DNA of 33,053 nucleotides from an uncultured Erysipelotrichaceae bacterium. GTDB taxonomy: Bacteria; Bacillota_I; Bacilli_A; RF39; UBA660. Made by a program: the position numbers and the translations under genes. Each line of letters starts with the position of its first letter. Within the stretch, counting starts at the first letter, position 1. The notes beneath the pieces are model-generated. The model was not told the origin of the DNA, made no database searches, and worked only from the letters and a program-made list of their open reading frames with translations. The stretch lies in the NCBI GenBank assembly GCA_902783895.1, contig CACZST010000020.1, positions 1-33,053 of the forward strand. Reading direction: 5' to 3'. This document shows positions 15,164 through 21,863 of the stretch, piece after piece.

Positions 15164-15607
15164 ATGAATAATTTTGAAATATTTAATTTAACAAATGAAA
15201 AAATCGACGAAGAATTAGAAAAAGATTTCATAAATTATGCTTTAAAAAAGCTGGACCTAAAAGATGTTGAATTCAATATAATTTTTGTCGATAATGAAAA
15301 AATAAAAGAAATAAATAAAGAATATCGTGGTATCAATAGACCAACAGATGTTATAAGTTTTGCCTTAGAAGAAGGGGAAAATCCAACCTTCGAATTTGGT
15401 AGAGTGTTAGGTGACATATACATATCAGTTGACAAAATCCACTCACAAGCTAAAGATTATGGACACAGTGAAAAAAGAGAAATGGCCTTCTTAACAATCC
15501 ATGGCCTTTTACACATCTTAGGTTATGACCATATAAAAAAAGAAGATGAAATAGTAATGTTTAAAAAACAGGAGGAGATTCTAAGTGGATACGGTCTCAC
15601 GAGATAA
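15164..15607 (+). CDS. ybeY: Endoribonuclease YbeY (rRNA maturation factor)
   Basis: A 147-residue zinc-dependent single-strand endoribonuclease that takes part in 16S rRNA 3'-end maturation and ribosome quality control. The metal site HGLLHILGYDH is intact, giving the three histidines. The conserved NRPTDVISFAL and GDIYIS strands are also present. Its ATG is one base after the vanZ-like stop. The 3' end overlaps the start of dgkA by 23 bases, the usual order in Firmicutes. Confidence 0.95.
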   Translation: MNNFEIFNLTNEKIDEELEKDFINYALKKLDLKDVEFNIIFVDNEKIKEINKEYRGINRPTDVISFALEEGENPTFEFGRVLGDIYISVDKIHSQAKDYGHSEKREMAFLTIHGLLHILGYDHIKKEDEIVMFKKQEEILSGYGLTR

Positions 15608-15989
15608 ATTAAAAAAACATGGAATTTTAAGGTTCTTCAAAAGTTTCACTTATGCTTGGGATGGTTTAAAATATGCCTTTAAATACGAACAAAACATTTT
15701 ATTTCATGCCTTATCAACAATTGTTGTAATCATAGCTGGCCTATATTTTCATATATCTTTAACTGAATGGCTTATATTATGCTTAATTATCGGTTTAGTT
15801 ATCGCTACCGAACTTATAAACACAAGTATTGAAGCAACCATTGATCTTATAACTGATAAAGTTCATCCACTTGCTAAAATCGCCAAAGATACTGCCGCTG
15901 CGGCCGTACTAACATTTGGCTTTACCGCAATCATAATTGCCATTATAATCTTTGTCCCTAAAATATTAACCATGATTGGAGTAATGTAA
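15585..15989 (+). CDS. dgkA: Undecaprenol kinase/diacylglycerol kinase family
   Basis: A 134-residue integral membrane kinase. In Gram-positives this family phosphorylates undecaprenol to recycle the lipid carrier for cell-wall synthesis. An N-terminal amphipathic region (FKSFTYAWDGLKYAFK) is followed by three membrane helices. The catalytic signature is E-LINTSIEATIDLI, then KIAKDTAAAAVL. It starts at GTG inside the end of ybeY, with AGGAGGAG placed just upstream. The stop codon touches the cdd ATG. Confidence 0.93.
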   Translation: MDTVSRDKLKKHGILRFFKSFTYAWDGLKYAFKYEQNILFHALSTIVVIIAGLYFHISLTEWLILCLIIGLVIATELINTSIEATIDLITDKVHPLAKIAKDTAAAAVLTFGFTAIIIAIIIFVPKILTMIGVM

Positions 15990-16376
15990 ATGGAAGAAAA
16001 ATTAAGAAAATTATTAGAAAATAGCTATTCACCAATATATAATTATTATGTTGCCGCTATAATTGAATGTAATGATGGAAAACTTTTTTATGGAGTAAAT
16101 GTTGAAACATCATCTCCTGCCAGTGGAATATGTGCCGAAAGAAATGCTTTATATTCTGCTATTACTGAAGGATATAAACCTAGTGATTTTAAACATATTT
16201 ATATTATGAATAAAACAGATGATTATTGTTTCCCATGTTTTATATGTAGACAAGCCTTGGTTGACTTTTGTAAAAATACTAAAATAACAACCTATAACTA
16301 TAATGGTGATAAATCAAAAACAATAACAGTAAAAGATTTATGCCCATATCCTTTCGAAAGTGGTGATATAAAATGA
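15990..16376 (+). CDS. cdd: Cytidine deaminase
   Basis: A 128-residue tetrameric-type cytidine deaminase that converts cytidine and deoxycytidine to the uridine forms for pyrimidine salvage. The zinc site is Cys 48 with catalytic Glu 50 (CAERNAL) and Cys 83 and Cys 86 (PCFICRQAL). The usual Gly in PCGxCRQ is Phe here. The GVNVETSSPASG segment contacts substrate. It sits between dgkA and era as in Bacillus, overlaps era by four bases (ATGA), and uses a GGAG site within the end of dgkA. Confidence 0.93.
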   Translation: MEEKLRKLLENSYSPIYNYYVAAIIECNDGKLFYGVNVETSSPASGICAERNALYSAITEGYKPSDFKHIYIMNKTDDYCFPCFICRQALVDFCKNTKITTYNYNGDKSKTITVKDLCPYPFESGDIK

Positions 16377-17260
16377 AAAGCGGATTTGTAAGTTTTACAG
16401 GAAGACCAAATGTTGGAAAATCAACCTTATTAAATGAAATAATTGGTGAAAAGTTAGCAATCACTTCAAATAAACCTCAAACAACAAGAAATATTATTCA
16501 AGGAATTTATAATGATAAAGATACCCAAATTGTATTTGTTGATACACCAGGTATTCATAAACCAACTCATAAACTAGGTCAAATATTAAATAAAGGAGCT
16601 TACTACAGTATCGACGATGTTGATGTCGTTTGTTTCCTAGTTGACGCCAAAGCTGGTCTTGGTGGTGGAGATAAATATGTCATTCAAAGATTCAAAGATT
16701 TAAATAAACCAGTTATCTTAGTTATTAATAAAATTGATGGTCTTTCAAAGGATGAAATATTTAAAAAAATACTTGAATACAAAGATCTATATGAATGGAA
16801 AGATATAGTTCCAGTATCCGCATTGAAAGGGAAAAATATCGATACTTTAATCAAAGTAATCAGACAGTATCTACCTGATAATGTTAAATTCTTTGATGAT
16901 GAAACTATCACTAACAGAAGTTTGGAATTTATGGCTGCCGAAGTCGTAAGAGAAAAAATTCTTAGATCAACAGGTGATGAAATACCTTATTCAGTTACTT
17001 GTGTTACTACCAAATTTGTCAAAGATAAAGGTAATCGAATTATAAATGTCGATATCATTGTTGACCGTGATGCATTAAAGAAAATAATCATCGGTAAACA
17101 AGGAAGCAAACTTAAAAAAATTGGAACCGAAGCTAGAAAAGATCTAGAAGAAATCATAGGTGCCAAAGTATATTTAGAATTATATGTAAAAACAATTGAA
17201 AAATGGCGAGACCGTGAAAAATATTTAACTGAATTCAAATTTAATGATTTTAACGAATAA
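16373..17260 (+). CDS. era: GTPase Era
   Basis: A 295-residue GTPase needed for assembly of the small ribosomal subunit; it binds the 3' end of 16S rRNA. The G1 motif is GRPNVGKST (10-18), the switch region has TTRN, G3 is DTPG, G4 is NKID and G5 is SALKG. The C-terminal KH domain has GKQGSKLKKIG followed by LELYVKTIEKWRD. It is the last gene of the yqfC-to-era operon and is followed at once by a terminator. Confidence 0.97.
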   Translation: MKSGFVSFTGRPNVGKSTLLNEIIGEKLAITSNKPQTTRNIIQGIYNDKDTQIVFVDTPGIHKPTHKLGQILNKGAYYSIDDVDVVCFLVDAKAGLGGGDKYVIQRFKDLNKPVILVINKIDGLSKDEIFKKILEYKDLYEWKDIVPVSALKGKNIDTLIKVIRQYLPDNVKFFDDETITNRSLEFMAAEVVREKILRSTGDEIPYSVTCVTTKFVKDKGNRIINVDIIVDRDALKKIIIGKQGSKLKKIGTEARKDLEEIIGAKVYLELYVKTIEKWRDREKYLTEFKFNDFNE

Positions 17261-17279
17261 CCTTCTTGGTTATTTTTTT
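17256..17279 (+). terminator. Terminator after era
   Basis: 7-bp stem AATAACC / GGTTATT with a 5-base loop, then a T run; it overlaps the era stop codon. Confidence 0.85.
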
Positions 17280-17346
17280 AAAATATGATATTATTATATT
17301 GCATAAAATATAAAACAAAATACCATATTATAGTAGAGGTGATTAT

Positions 17347-17433
17347 ATGACTAAAAAACAGCTTTGGAACTTATTTAAAATAACCGGAAAAATTAAGTAT
17401 TACCTAGAATATAAAAAAATAGAAAATGATTGA
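17347..17433 (+). CDS. yqzL: YqzL-like small protein
   Basis: A 28-residue protein beginning MTKKQLWNLFKITGKIKYYL. The pattern (aromatic, Phe, x-TG-x-I-x-x-Y-L) matches the small YqzL protein encoded between era and recO in Bacillus subtilis and its relatives, though it is shorter than the Bacillus form. A GAGGTGA ribosome binding site precedes the ATG. Its last eight bases overlap the first bases of recO, so translation is likely coupled. The function is unknown. The call rests on position and residue pattern. Confidence 0.72.
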   Translation: MTKKQLWNLFKITGKIKYYLEYKKIEND

Positions 17434-18163
17434 AGTTGAAGGAATAATTACCAGTGAAACCAACTATAGTGAAACAAGTAAAATAATAAATGTTATCACT
17501 AAAGAAAAAGGTTTAATTGGCATAATGGCCAAAGGTGCCAGAAGTCTTAAAAGTCCTCTAAGAAGTGTAACTTCTAAACTCACATATGGCAAATTTATTA
17601 TATTTTATAAAGAAGGAAAACTTTCAACATTAAAAGAAGTATCAATTTTAAATTCTTTTAAAAACTTAAAAAAAGATATAACCGCTATCAGTTATTCTGC
17701 CTATCTTCTAGAACTAAGTGAAGGAGTAATCAAACAAAATAGTGACCCTAAAATATTTGATTTATTAAAAGAAAGTTTAATAAAAATAAATGAAGGTTAT
17801 GATCCCTTAGTTATTATGAATATACTAGAACTTAAATATTTAGATTTTTTAGGAGTAATGCCCATCATTGATTCATGCGCTATATGTGGCAAAAAAACAG
17901 GAATAATAACCTTATCAAGTTATCGAGGTGGGTATGTCTGTCTAAATTGCTATACAAACGAAAAGAAAGTTACTACTAAAACAATCAAATTAATAAGAAT
18001 GCTTTACTATGTAGATATTTCCAAAATAAGTAAAATAGAAATATCAAAAGAATCTAAAAATGAAATAAATCTTTTTTTAGACGATTACTATTCAAGGTAC
18101 ACAGGTTTATATTTAAAAAGCAAAAATTTTATCAAAAATTTACAAAAAATAAAAGTGGATTAA
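17426..18163 (+). CDS. recO: DNA repair protein RecO
   Basis: A 245-residue recombination mediator that helps load RecA at single-strand gaps with RecF and RecR and anneals strands covered by SSB. The N-terminal OB fold (about 1-80) has GIITSETNYSETSKII and GLIGIMAKGARS. A helical domain follows, containing the zinc cluster CAICGKK...CLNC. The start overlaps yqzL and lacks a strong ribosome binding site of its own, as expected for translational coupling. A terminator follows. Confidence 0.94.
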   Translation: MIEVEGIITSETNYSETSKIINVITKEKGLIGIMAKGARSLKSPLRSVTSKLTYGKFIIFYKEGKLSTLKEVSILNSFKNLKKDITAISYSAYLLELSEGVIKQNSDPKIFDLLKESLIKINEGYDPLVIMNILELKYLDFLGVMPIIDSCAICGKKTGIITLSSYRGGYVCLNCYTNEKKVTTKTIKLIRMLYYVDISKISKIEISKESKNEINLFLDDYYSRYTGLYLKSKNFIKNLQKIKVD

Positions 18164-18183
18164 TTAAAAATTAGTCTTTTTTT
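18158..18183 (+). terminator. Terminator after recO
   Basis: 7-bp stem GATTAAT / ATTAGTC (one G-U), loop TAAAA, then seven T residues; it overlaps the recO end. Confidence 0.75.
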
Positions 18184-18192
18184 ATAAATAAA

Positions 18193-18201
18193 TGTTATAA
18201 T
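18193..18201 (+). promoter_or_regulatory. Extended -10 promoter for the two-component genes
   Basis: TGTTATAAT lies 17 bases before the response-regulator ATG. No clear -35 box is visible at the expected distance. Confidence 0.55.
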
Positions 18202-18217
18202 TAAAGCGGTGATAAAC

Positions 18218-18883
18218 ATGGATAAAATAATAATAATTGAAGATGAAGAAAAAATAAGAAAAGAACTAGAAACATTTTTAAACAATAATGGATATCAAAC
18301 AAAAATAATTACAAATTTTGAAAATACCTTAAATGATATTTTAAAAGAAGATTCAAATTTAATTTTACTTGATATAAATATTCCAGGTGTAAACGGTATG
18401 CATTTATGTAAAGAAATAAGAAAACAAAGCAAAACACCAATTATTATTGTCACAAGTAGAAATAGTGAAATAGATGAACTTTTATGCATGAACTATGGTG
18501 CCGATGATTTTATTACCAAACCTTATAATCTTCAAATACTACTAGCCCATATCGAAGCAGTATTAAAAAGAAGTAAACCAGAAATAAGTCATATTTTAAA
18601 TTACGAAGGAATGAAAATAAACTTATCTAAAGGAACGCTAGAATATAATGGTAAAAATGTTATATTAACTAAAAATGAAGTTCAAATATTTTCTTATTTA
18701 TTAGAAAAAAGAGGAAATGTCGTAACCAGAGATGAACTTATGAATTATCTTTGGGATAGTCAAATGTTTGTTGATGATAATACATTAACTGTTAATATGG
18801 CAAGACTTAGAAAGAAAATAGAAGAATTAGGTTTTAAAAATATAATTGAAACAAGACGCGGATGGGGTTATATAGTACTATGA
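18218..18883 (+). CDS. OmpR-family response regulator (BceR-like)
   Basis: A 221-residue response regulator. The receiver domain (1-115) has the acidic pair EDEE near the N-terminus, phosphorylated Asp 52 (LLDINIPG), Thr in VTSR and Lys in TKPY. The winged-helix DNA-binding domain (about 130-221) has LTKNEVQIFSYLL and the TVNMARLRKKI recognition helix with GWGY at the end. The ATG behind GGTGAT is chosen over an upstream in-frame GTG that is part of that site. It overlaps the kinase gene by ATGA. Pairing with an intramembrane kinase and an ABC transporter points to the BceR group, which responds to envelope-targeting peptides. Confidence 0.92.
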   Translation: MDKIIIIEDEEKIRKELETFLNNNGYQTKIITNFENTLNDILKEDSNLILLDINIPGVNGMHLCKEIRKQSKTPIIIVTSRNSEIDELLCMNYGADDFITKPYNLQILLAHIEAVLKRSKPEISHILNYEGMKINLSKGTLEYNGKNVILTKNEVQIFSYLLEKRGNVVTRDELMNYLWDSQMFVDDNTLTVNMARLRKKIEELGFKNIIETRRGWGYIVL

Positions 18884-19893
18884 AATTTATAGATTATCTA
18901 AAAGAAAAAGCTTTATTAATAATTACATATTTAATTATCTTAATAATTATTTTCCTAATCTTATCTGTTTTTGATTTAATTCTTCCCGCAAAAGTTTTAG
19001 TCCTATTTCTTCTTTGTATATTTGGATTAATATTTATCTTTGAAGGATTTTACAAAAGAAAAATATTTTATAATGAATTATTTGAAATAATAAATAATAT
19101 CGATAATAAATTATTAATTACGGAAACAATGCCTACACCATATTTTATTGACGGAAAAATTATAAAAGAAATAATGAAACAAACCGATAAATATAAAATA
19201 GATGAAATAAATAAATATAAATTCAAAGAAGAAGATTTTAAATCATTTATTGAAATGTGGATTCATGAAATAAAAACACCACTTTCAACAATTAAATTAA
19301 TATGTGAAAATAACCAAAATGAAATCACCAATAGTATTTCTGAAGAGGCAAGCAAAATAAATAATTATATTGAAATAATGCTTTTTTACTCAAGAAGTCA
19401 GGCCCTAGAAAAAGATTATTTAATCAAAGAAACAAACCTAAATGATATCATAAACAAAGTAATTTTAAATAATAAAAAATCATTTATTTATAAAAATATA
19501 AAATTAGATATAAAAGACACTAATATAAATGTTAAATCAGATAGTAAATGGCTTGAATTCATTTTAAATCAAATTATATCTAACAGTATTAAATACATAG
19601 ATAAAAATCCTAAAATATCTATATTTACCAAACAAAGCAAAGAAAATATAAAACTTTATATCGTAGATAATGGGATAGGAATAAGTAAAAGTGACTTACC
19701 TAGAGTCTTTGATAAAGGATTCACTGGCCAAAATGGCCGAAAAAAATATAACTCAACTGGACTAGGCTTATATTTAGTAAAAGAATTATGTAATAAATTA
19801 GGTCATAAAGTTGAAATAAAAAGTAATGATAAAACTGAAGTCATCATTACTTTCCCAATAGGCTCATATACAAAAGAAATAGAAAGGAATTAA
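18880..19893 (+). CDS. Intramembrane-sensing histidine kinase (BceS-like)
   Basis: A 337-residue sensor kinase. Two membrane helices near the N-terminus (about 9-28 and 34-55) are joined by only a few residues, with no outside sensor domain, as in BceS-type kinases that are activated by their partner transporter. The phospho-accepting His 129 is in WIHEIKTPL. The ATPase domain has the N box (NQIISNSIKY), DNGIGIS, the F box region (RVFDKGFTG) and G-LGLYL. The ATG at the stop of the regulator gene (4-base overlap) is preferred to one 18 bases upstream. It is followed four bases later by a winged-helix-like gene. Confidence 0.92.
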   Translation: MKFIDYLKEKALLIITYLIILIIIFLILSVFDLILPAKVLVLFLLCIFGLIFIFEGFYKRKIFYNELFEIINNIDNKLLITETMPTPYFIDGKIIKEIMKQTDKYKIDEINKYKFKEEDFKSFIEMWIHEIKTPLSTIKLICENNQNEITNSISEEASKINNYIEIMLFYSRSQALEKDYLIKETNLNDIINKVILNNKKSFIYKNIKLDIKDTNINVKSDSKWLEFILNQIISNSIKYIDKNPKISIFTKQSKENIKLYIVDNGIGISKSDLPRVFDKGFTGQNGRKKYNSTGLGLYLVKELCNKLGHKVEIKSNDKTEVIITFPIGSYTKEIERN

Positions 19894-19897
19894 AATT

Positions 19898-20242
19898 ATG
19901 GGATATCTTACAAAAAGTAAAAGATTTGAAAATAACGAATTTACAATTAATATTGGAGAAGAAGATTTTACATTTTCATTAGAAAGTATTGAAAATAATA
20001 TAAGACTAGATGAAAGATCAAGCATGCTTTTCAAAAGAGCAATAGAAATAAATAGTGATATTACAGTAGATAATAATATAATTAAAGCTGGTTATTATGA
20101 AGTAAATATCAAAGATGAAAAAGAAAAATGGTTAAAAGCCATAGAAGAACTCCAAAATCAAAAATTAATTGAAACAAAAGATAATAAAACTTATACCATA
20201 ACTAAAAAAGGAAAAGAATATTATAAAAATAATTTAATGTAA
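19898..20242 (+). CDS. Hypothetical protein with winged-helix-like C-terminus
   Basis: A 114-residue soluble protein. The C-terminal half (KWLKAIEELQNQKLIE, then a short hairpin with TYTITKKGKEYYK) looks like a winged-helix or wing-containing domain often found at the ends of small predicted regulators and signalling proteins. The first half is not recognised. It starts four bases after the kinase gene with an AAAGGAA ribosome binding site, so it is co-transcribed with the sensor system. The function is unknown; an accessory regulator of the Bce module is possible. Its stop codon lies inside the left copy of an 18-bp direct repeat. Confidence 0.65.
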   Translation: MGYLTKSKRFENNEFTINIGEEDFTFSLESIENNIRLDERSSMLFKRAIEINSDITVDNNIIKAGYYEVNIKDEKEKWLKAIEELQNQKLIETKDNKTYTITKKGKEYYKNNLM

Positions 20243-20248
20243 GCTTAA
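20231..20248. repeat. 18-bp direct repeat, left copy
   Basis: AATTTAATGTAAGCTTAA, identical to 20977-20994. The two copies bracket the glycosylase gene; this copy includes the stop codon of the winged-helix-like gene. Confidence 0.85.
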
Positions 20249-20275
20249 ATTATTTTGCTAATAAGGAGAAATAAA

Positions 20276-20983
20276 ATGCCTGAAAAAACTTCCCAAAAAA
20301 TATTAAAATTTAATAATGAATTATCAAAAACAAAACTGAATCTACCAACAGGATTTAAAGAAATCAATCCATTTAACAGTAGTTCAAAAAAACAAGTTCA
20401 AAATATAACAAAAACGTTTTATCAAAAATATTATAATGATAATAAAAAAAGACGTATGATATTAGGAAGTTCACCAGCACGTCGTGGCACAGGAGTTACA
20501 GGGGTTCCATTTGAAAATATTGAGCATCTTCAAAATAAAACAGGAATCTTTATTGACAATTTCTATATAAATAAAGCCTCATCAAATTTCTTATATGAGG
20601 TAATAGAAAAATACGGCGGCACAGAAAAGTTTTACAATGATTTTTATATGAATTTTGTATGTCCAATAGGAATAGCAAAAATAAATTCAAAAGGTAATTT
20701 AGTTAACTGTAATTATTATGAAAATAAAAAATTAAAAGATTCACTTTATTCATTCATTATAAAATCGATAAAAAAACAGCTTAATTTCAATATTGATACA
20801 ACTGTCTGTTATTGTATTGGTAGTGGAGAAAATTATAAATTTTTATCTAAAATAAACGATGAATATAACTTTTTCAAAGTGATAATACCTCTTGAACACC
20901 CTCGTTTTATTATGCAGTATAATTCAAAACAAAAGGATGTATATCTTGAAAAATATATAAATGCCTTAAATTATAAAATTTAA
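20276..20983 (+). CDS. SMUG2-like uracil-DNA glycosylase family protein
   Basis: A 235-residue probable base-excision repair enzyme of the uracil-DNA glycosylase superfamily. The first active-site motif region is GSSPARRGTGVTGVPFEN, comparable to the G-x-N-P-G...TGIPF of SMUG-type enzymes, with Ser-Pro-Ala-Arg in place of Asn-Pro-Gly. The final motif is LEHPRFIMQYN, the His-Pro loop that inserts into DNA. SSNFLYEVI, MNFVCPIGI and CYCIGSGENYKFL are typical of the SMUG2/DUF4918 subgroup. The chosen ATG lies behind AAGGAG; an earlier in-frame start has no such site. It is bracketed by an 18-bp direct repeat. Substrate range (uracil or other damaged bases) cannot be told. Confidence 0.75.
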   Translation: MPEKTSQKILKFNNELSKTKLNLPTGFKEINPFNSSSKKQVQNITKTFYQKYYNDNKKRRMILGSSPARRGTGVTGVPFENIEHLQNKTGIFIDNFYINKASSNFLYEVIEKYGGTEKFYNDFYMNFVCPIGIAKINSKGNLVNCNYYENKKLKDSLYSFIIKSIKKQLNFNIDTTVCYCIGSGENYKFLSKINDEYNFFKVIIPLEHPRFIMQYNSKQKDVYLEKYINALNYKI

Positions 20984-20994
20984 TGTAAGCTTAA
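20977..20994. repeat. 18-bp direct repeat, right copy
   Basis: Second identical copy of AATTTAATGTAAGCTTAA. It contains the glycosylase stop codon, in a different frame from the left copy, and leads into the terminator stem. Confidence 0.85.
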
Positions 20995-21013
20995 GATGTA
21001 TCTTAAGTTTTTT
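20990..21013 (+). terminator. Terminator before the Bce transporter genes
   Basis: Perfect 8-bp stem CTTAAGAT / ATCTTAAG with a two-base minimal spacer (so an effective loop of four or more bases), then six T residues. Confidence 0.85.
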
Positions 21014-21014
21014 C

Positions 21015-21028
21015 TTACAAAACTGTAA
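21015..21028. promoter_or_regulatory. BceR-type operator
   Basis: TTACA-AAAC-TGTAA fits the inverted repeat TnACA-N4-TGTAA described for BceR-like regulators. It lies about 20 bases upstream of the -35 box of the transporter promoter, a position suited to activation by the regulator encoded at 18218. Confidence 0.7.
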
Positions 21029-21048
21029 TATTAAGTAATTTTAATAAA

Positions 21049-21077
21049 TTGTTATATAAAAGTTAAATATGTATAAT
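21049..21077 (+). promoter_or_regulatory. Promoter of the Bce-like ABC transporter
   Basis: TTGTTA, 17 bases, TATAAT. The start of transcription falls near 21084, which rules out the in-frame ATG at 21069 as translation start. Confidence 0.8.
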
Positions 21078-21095
21078 GAAGGTGAGGTGAAAGAA

Positions 21096-21863
21096 ATGGA
21101 AAAAATCTTAAAAGTATCAAATGTAGAAAAATATTATGGTAACCGCGGGAACCTAACCAAAGCTATTAATAATATATCATTTGATGTTGTTGAAGGTGAA
21201 TTTGTTGGTATTATGGGAGCTTCTGGTTCCGGTAAAACAACATTACTTAACTGTATTTCAACAATCGATAAAGTAACGAGTGGTCACATTTTAATAAATG
21301 ATACCGATGTTACTGAATTAAAAGGTAATCAATTAAATAAATTTAGAAGAGAAGATCTAGGCTTTATCTTCCAAGATTTTAATTTATTAGATACCTTAAC
21401 AGCCTATGAAAATATCGCACTTGCTTTAACTATTCAAGGCGTAAAACCAAAACAAATAGAAGAAAGAATAAGAAGTATTGCGAAAACATTAGATATAAGT
21501 AAAATTTTAAAAAAATATCCTTATCAATTATCAGGAGGTCAAAAACAAAGAGTTGCGGCCGCAAGAGCTATTATTACAAATCCAAAATTAATATTAGCTG
21601 ATGAACCAACTGGAGCGCTTGACTCAAAATCATCAAGAATGTTGCTTGAAAAATTAAATGAATTAAATAAAGACTTAAAAGCAACCATTTTAATGGTCAC
21701 TCATGATGCCTTTACTGCAAGTTATTGTTCAAGAATATTATTTATAAAAGATGGAAAAATATTTACTGAACTTGTAAAAGGTGATGATAGTAGAAAAGAA
21801 TTCTTTGATAAAATAATTGATGTTGTAACCTTACTTGGAGGGGATATGAATGATGCTCTTTAA
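21096..21863 (+). CDS. ABC transporter ATPase, BceA-like
   Basis: A 255-residue ATPase of the MacB/LolD-type group. Walker A is GASGSGKTT (41-49), the Q loop is IFQDFNLL, the signature is LSGGQKQR, Walker B is LILADEPTGAL and the H loop is VTHD. With the large permease downstream it forms a Bce-type complex that protects lipid II-cycle targets from antimicrobial peptides and signals to the kinase. The ATG behind GGTGAGGTGA is chosen because the earlier one overlaps the promoter. It overlaps the permease gene by 14 bases. Confidence 0.93.
   Translation: MEKILKVSNVEKYYGNRGNLTKAINNISFDVVEGEFVGIMGASGSGKTTLLNCISTIDKVTSGHILINDTDVTELKGNQLNKFRREDLGFIFQDFNLLDTLTAYENIALALTIQGVKPKQIEERIRSIAKTLDISKILKKYPYQLSGGQKQRVAAARAIITNPKLILADEPTGALDSKSSRMLLEKLNELNKDLKATILMVTHDAFTASYCSRILFIKDGKIFTELVKGDDSRKEFFDKIIDVVTLLGGDMNDAL

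Noticed and set aside
17296-17333. Promoter before yqzL
   Set aside because: TTGCAT and TATTAT-like boxes exist, but their spacing (21 bases) is too long for a confident call.
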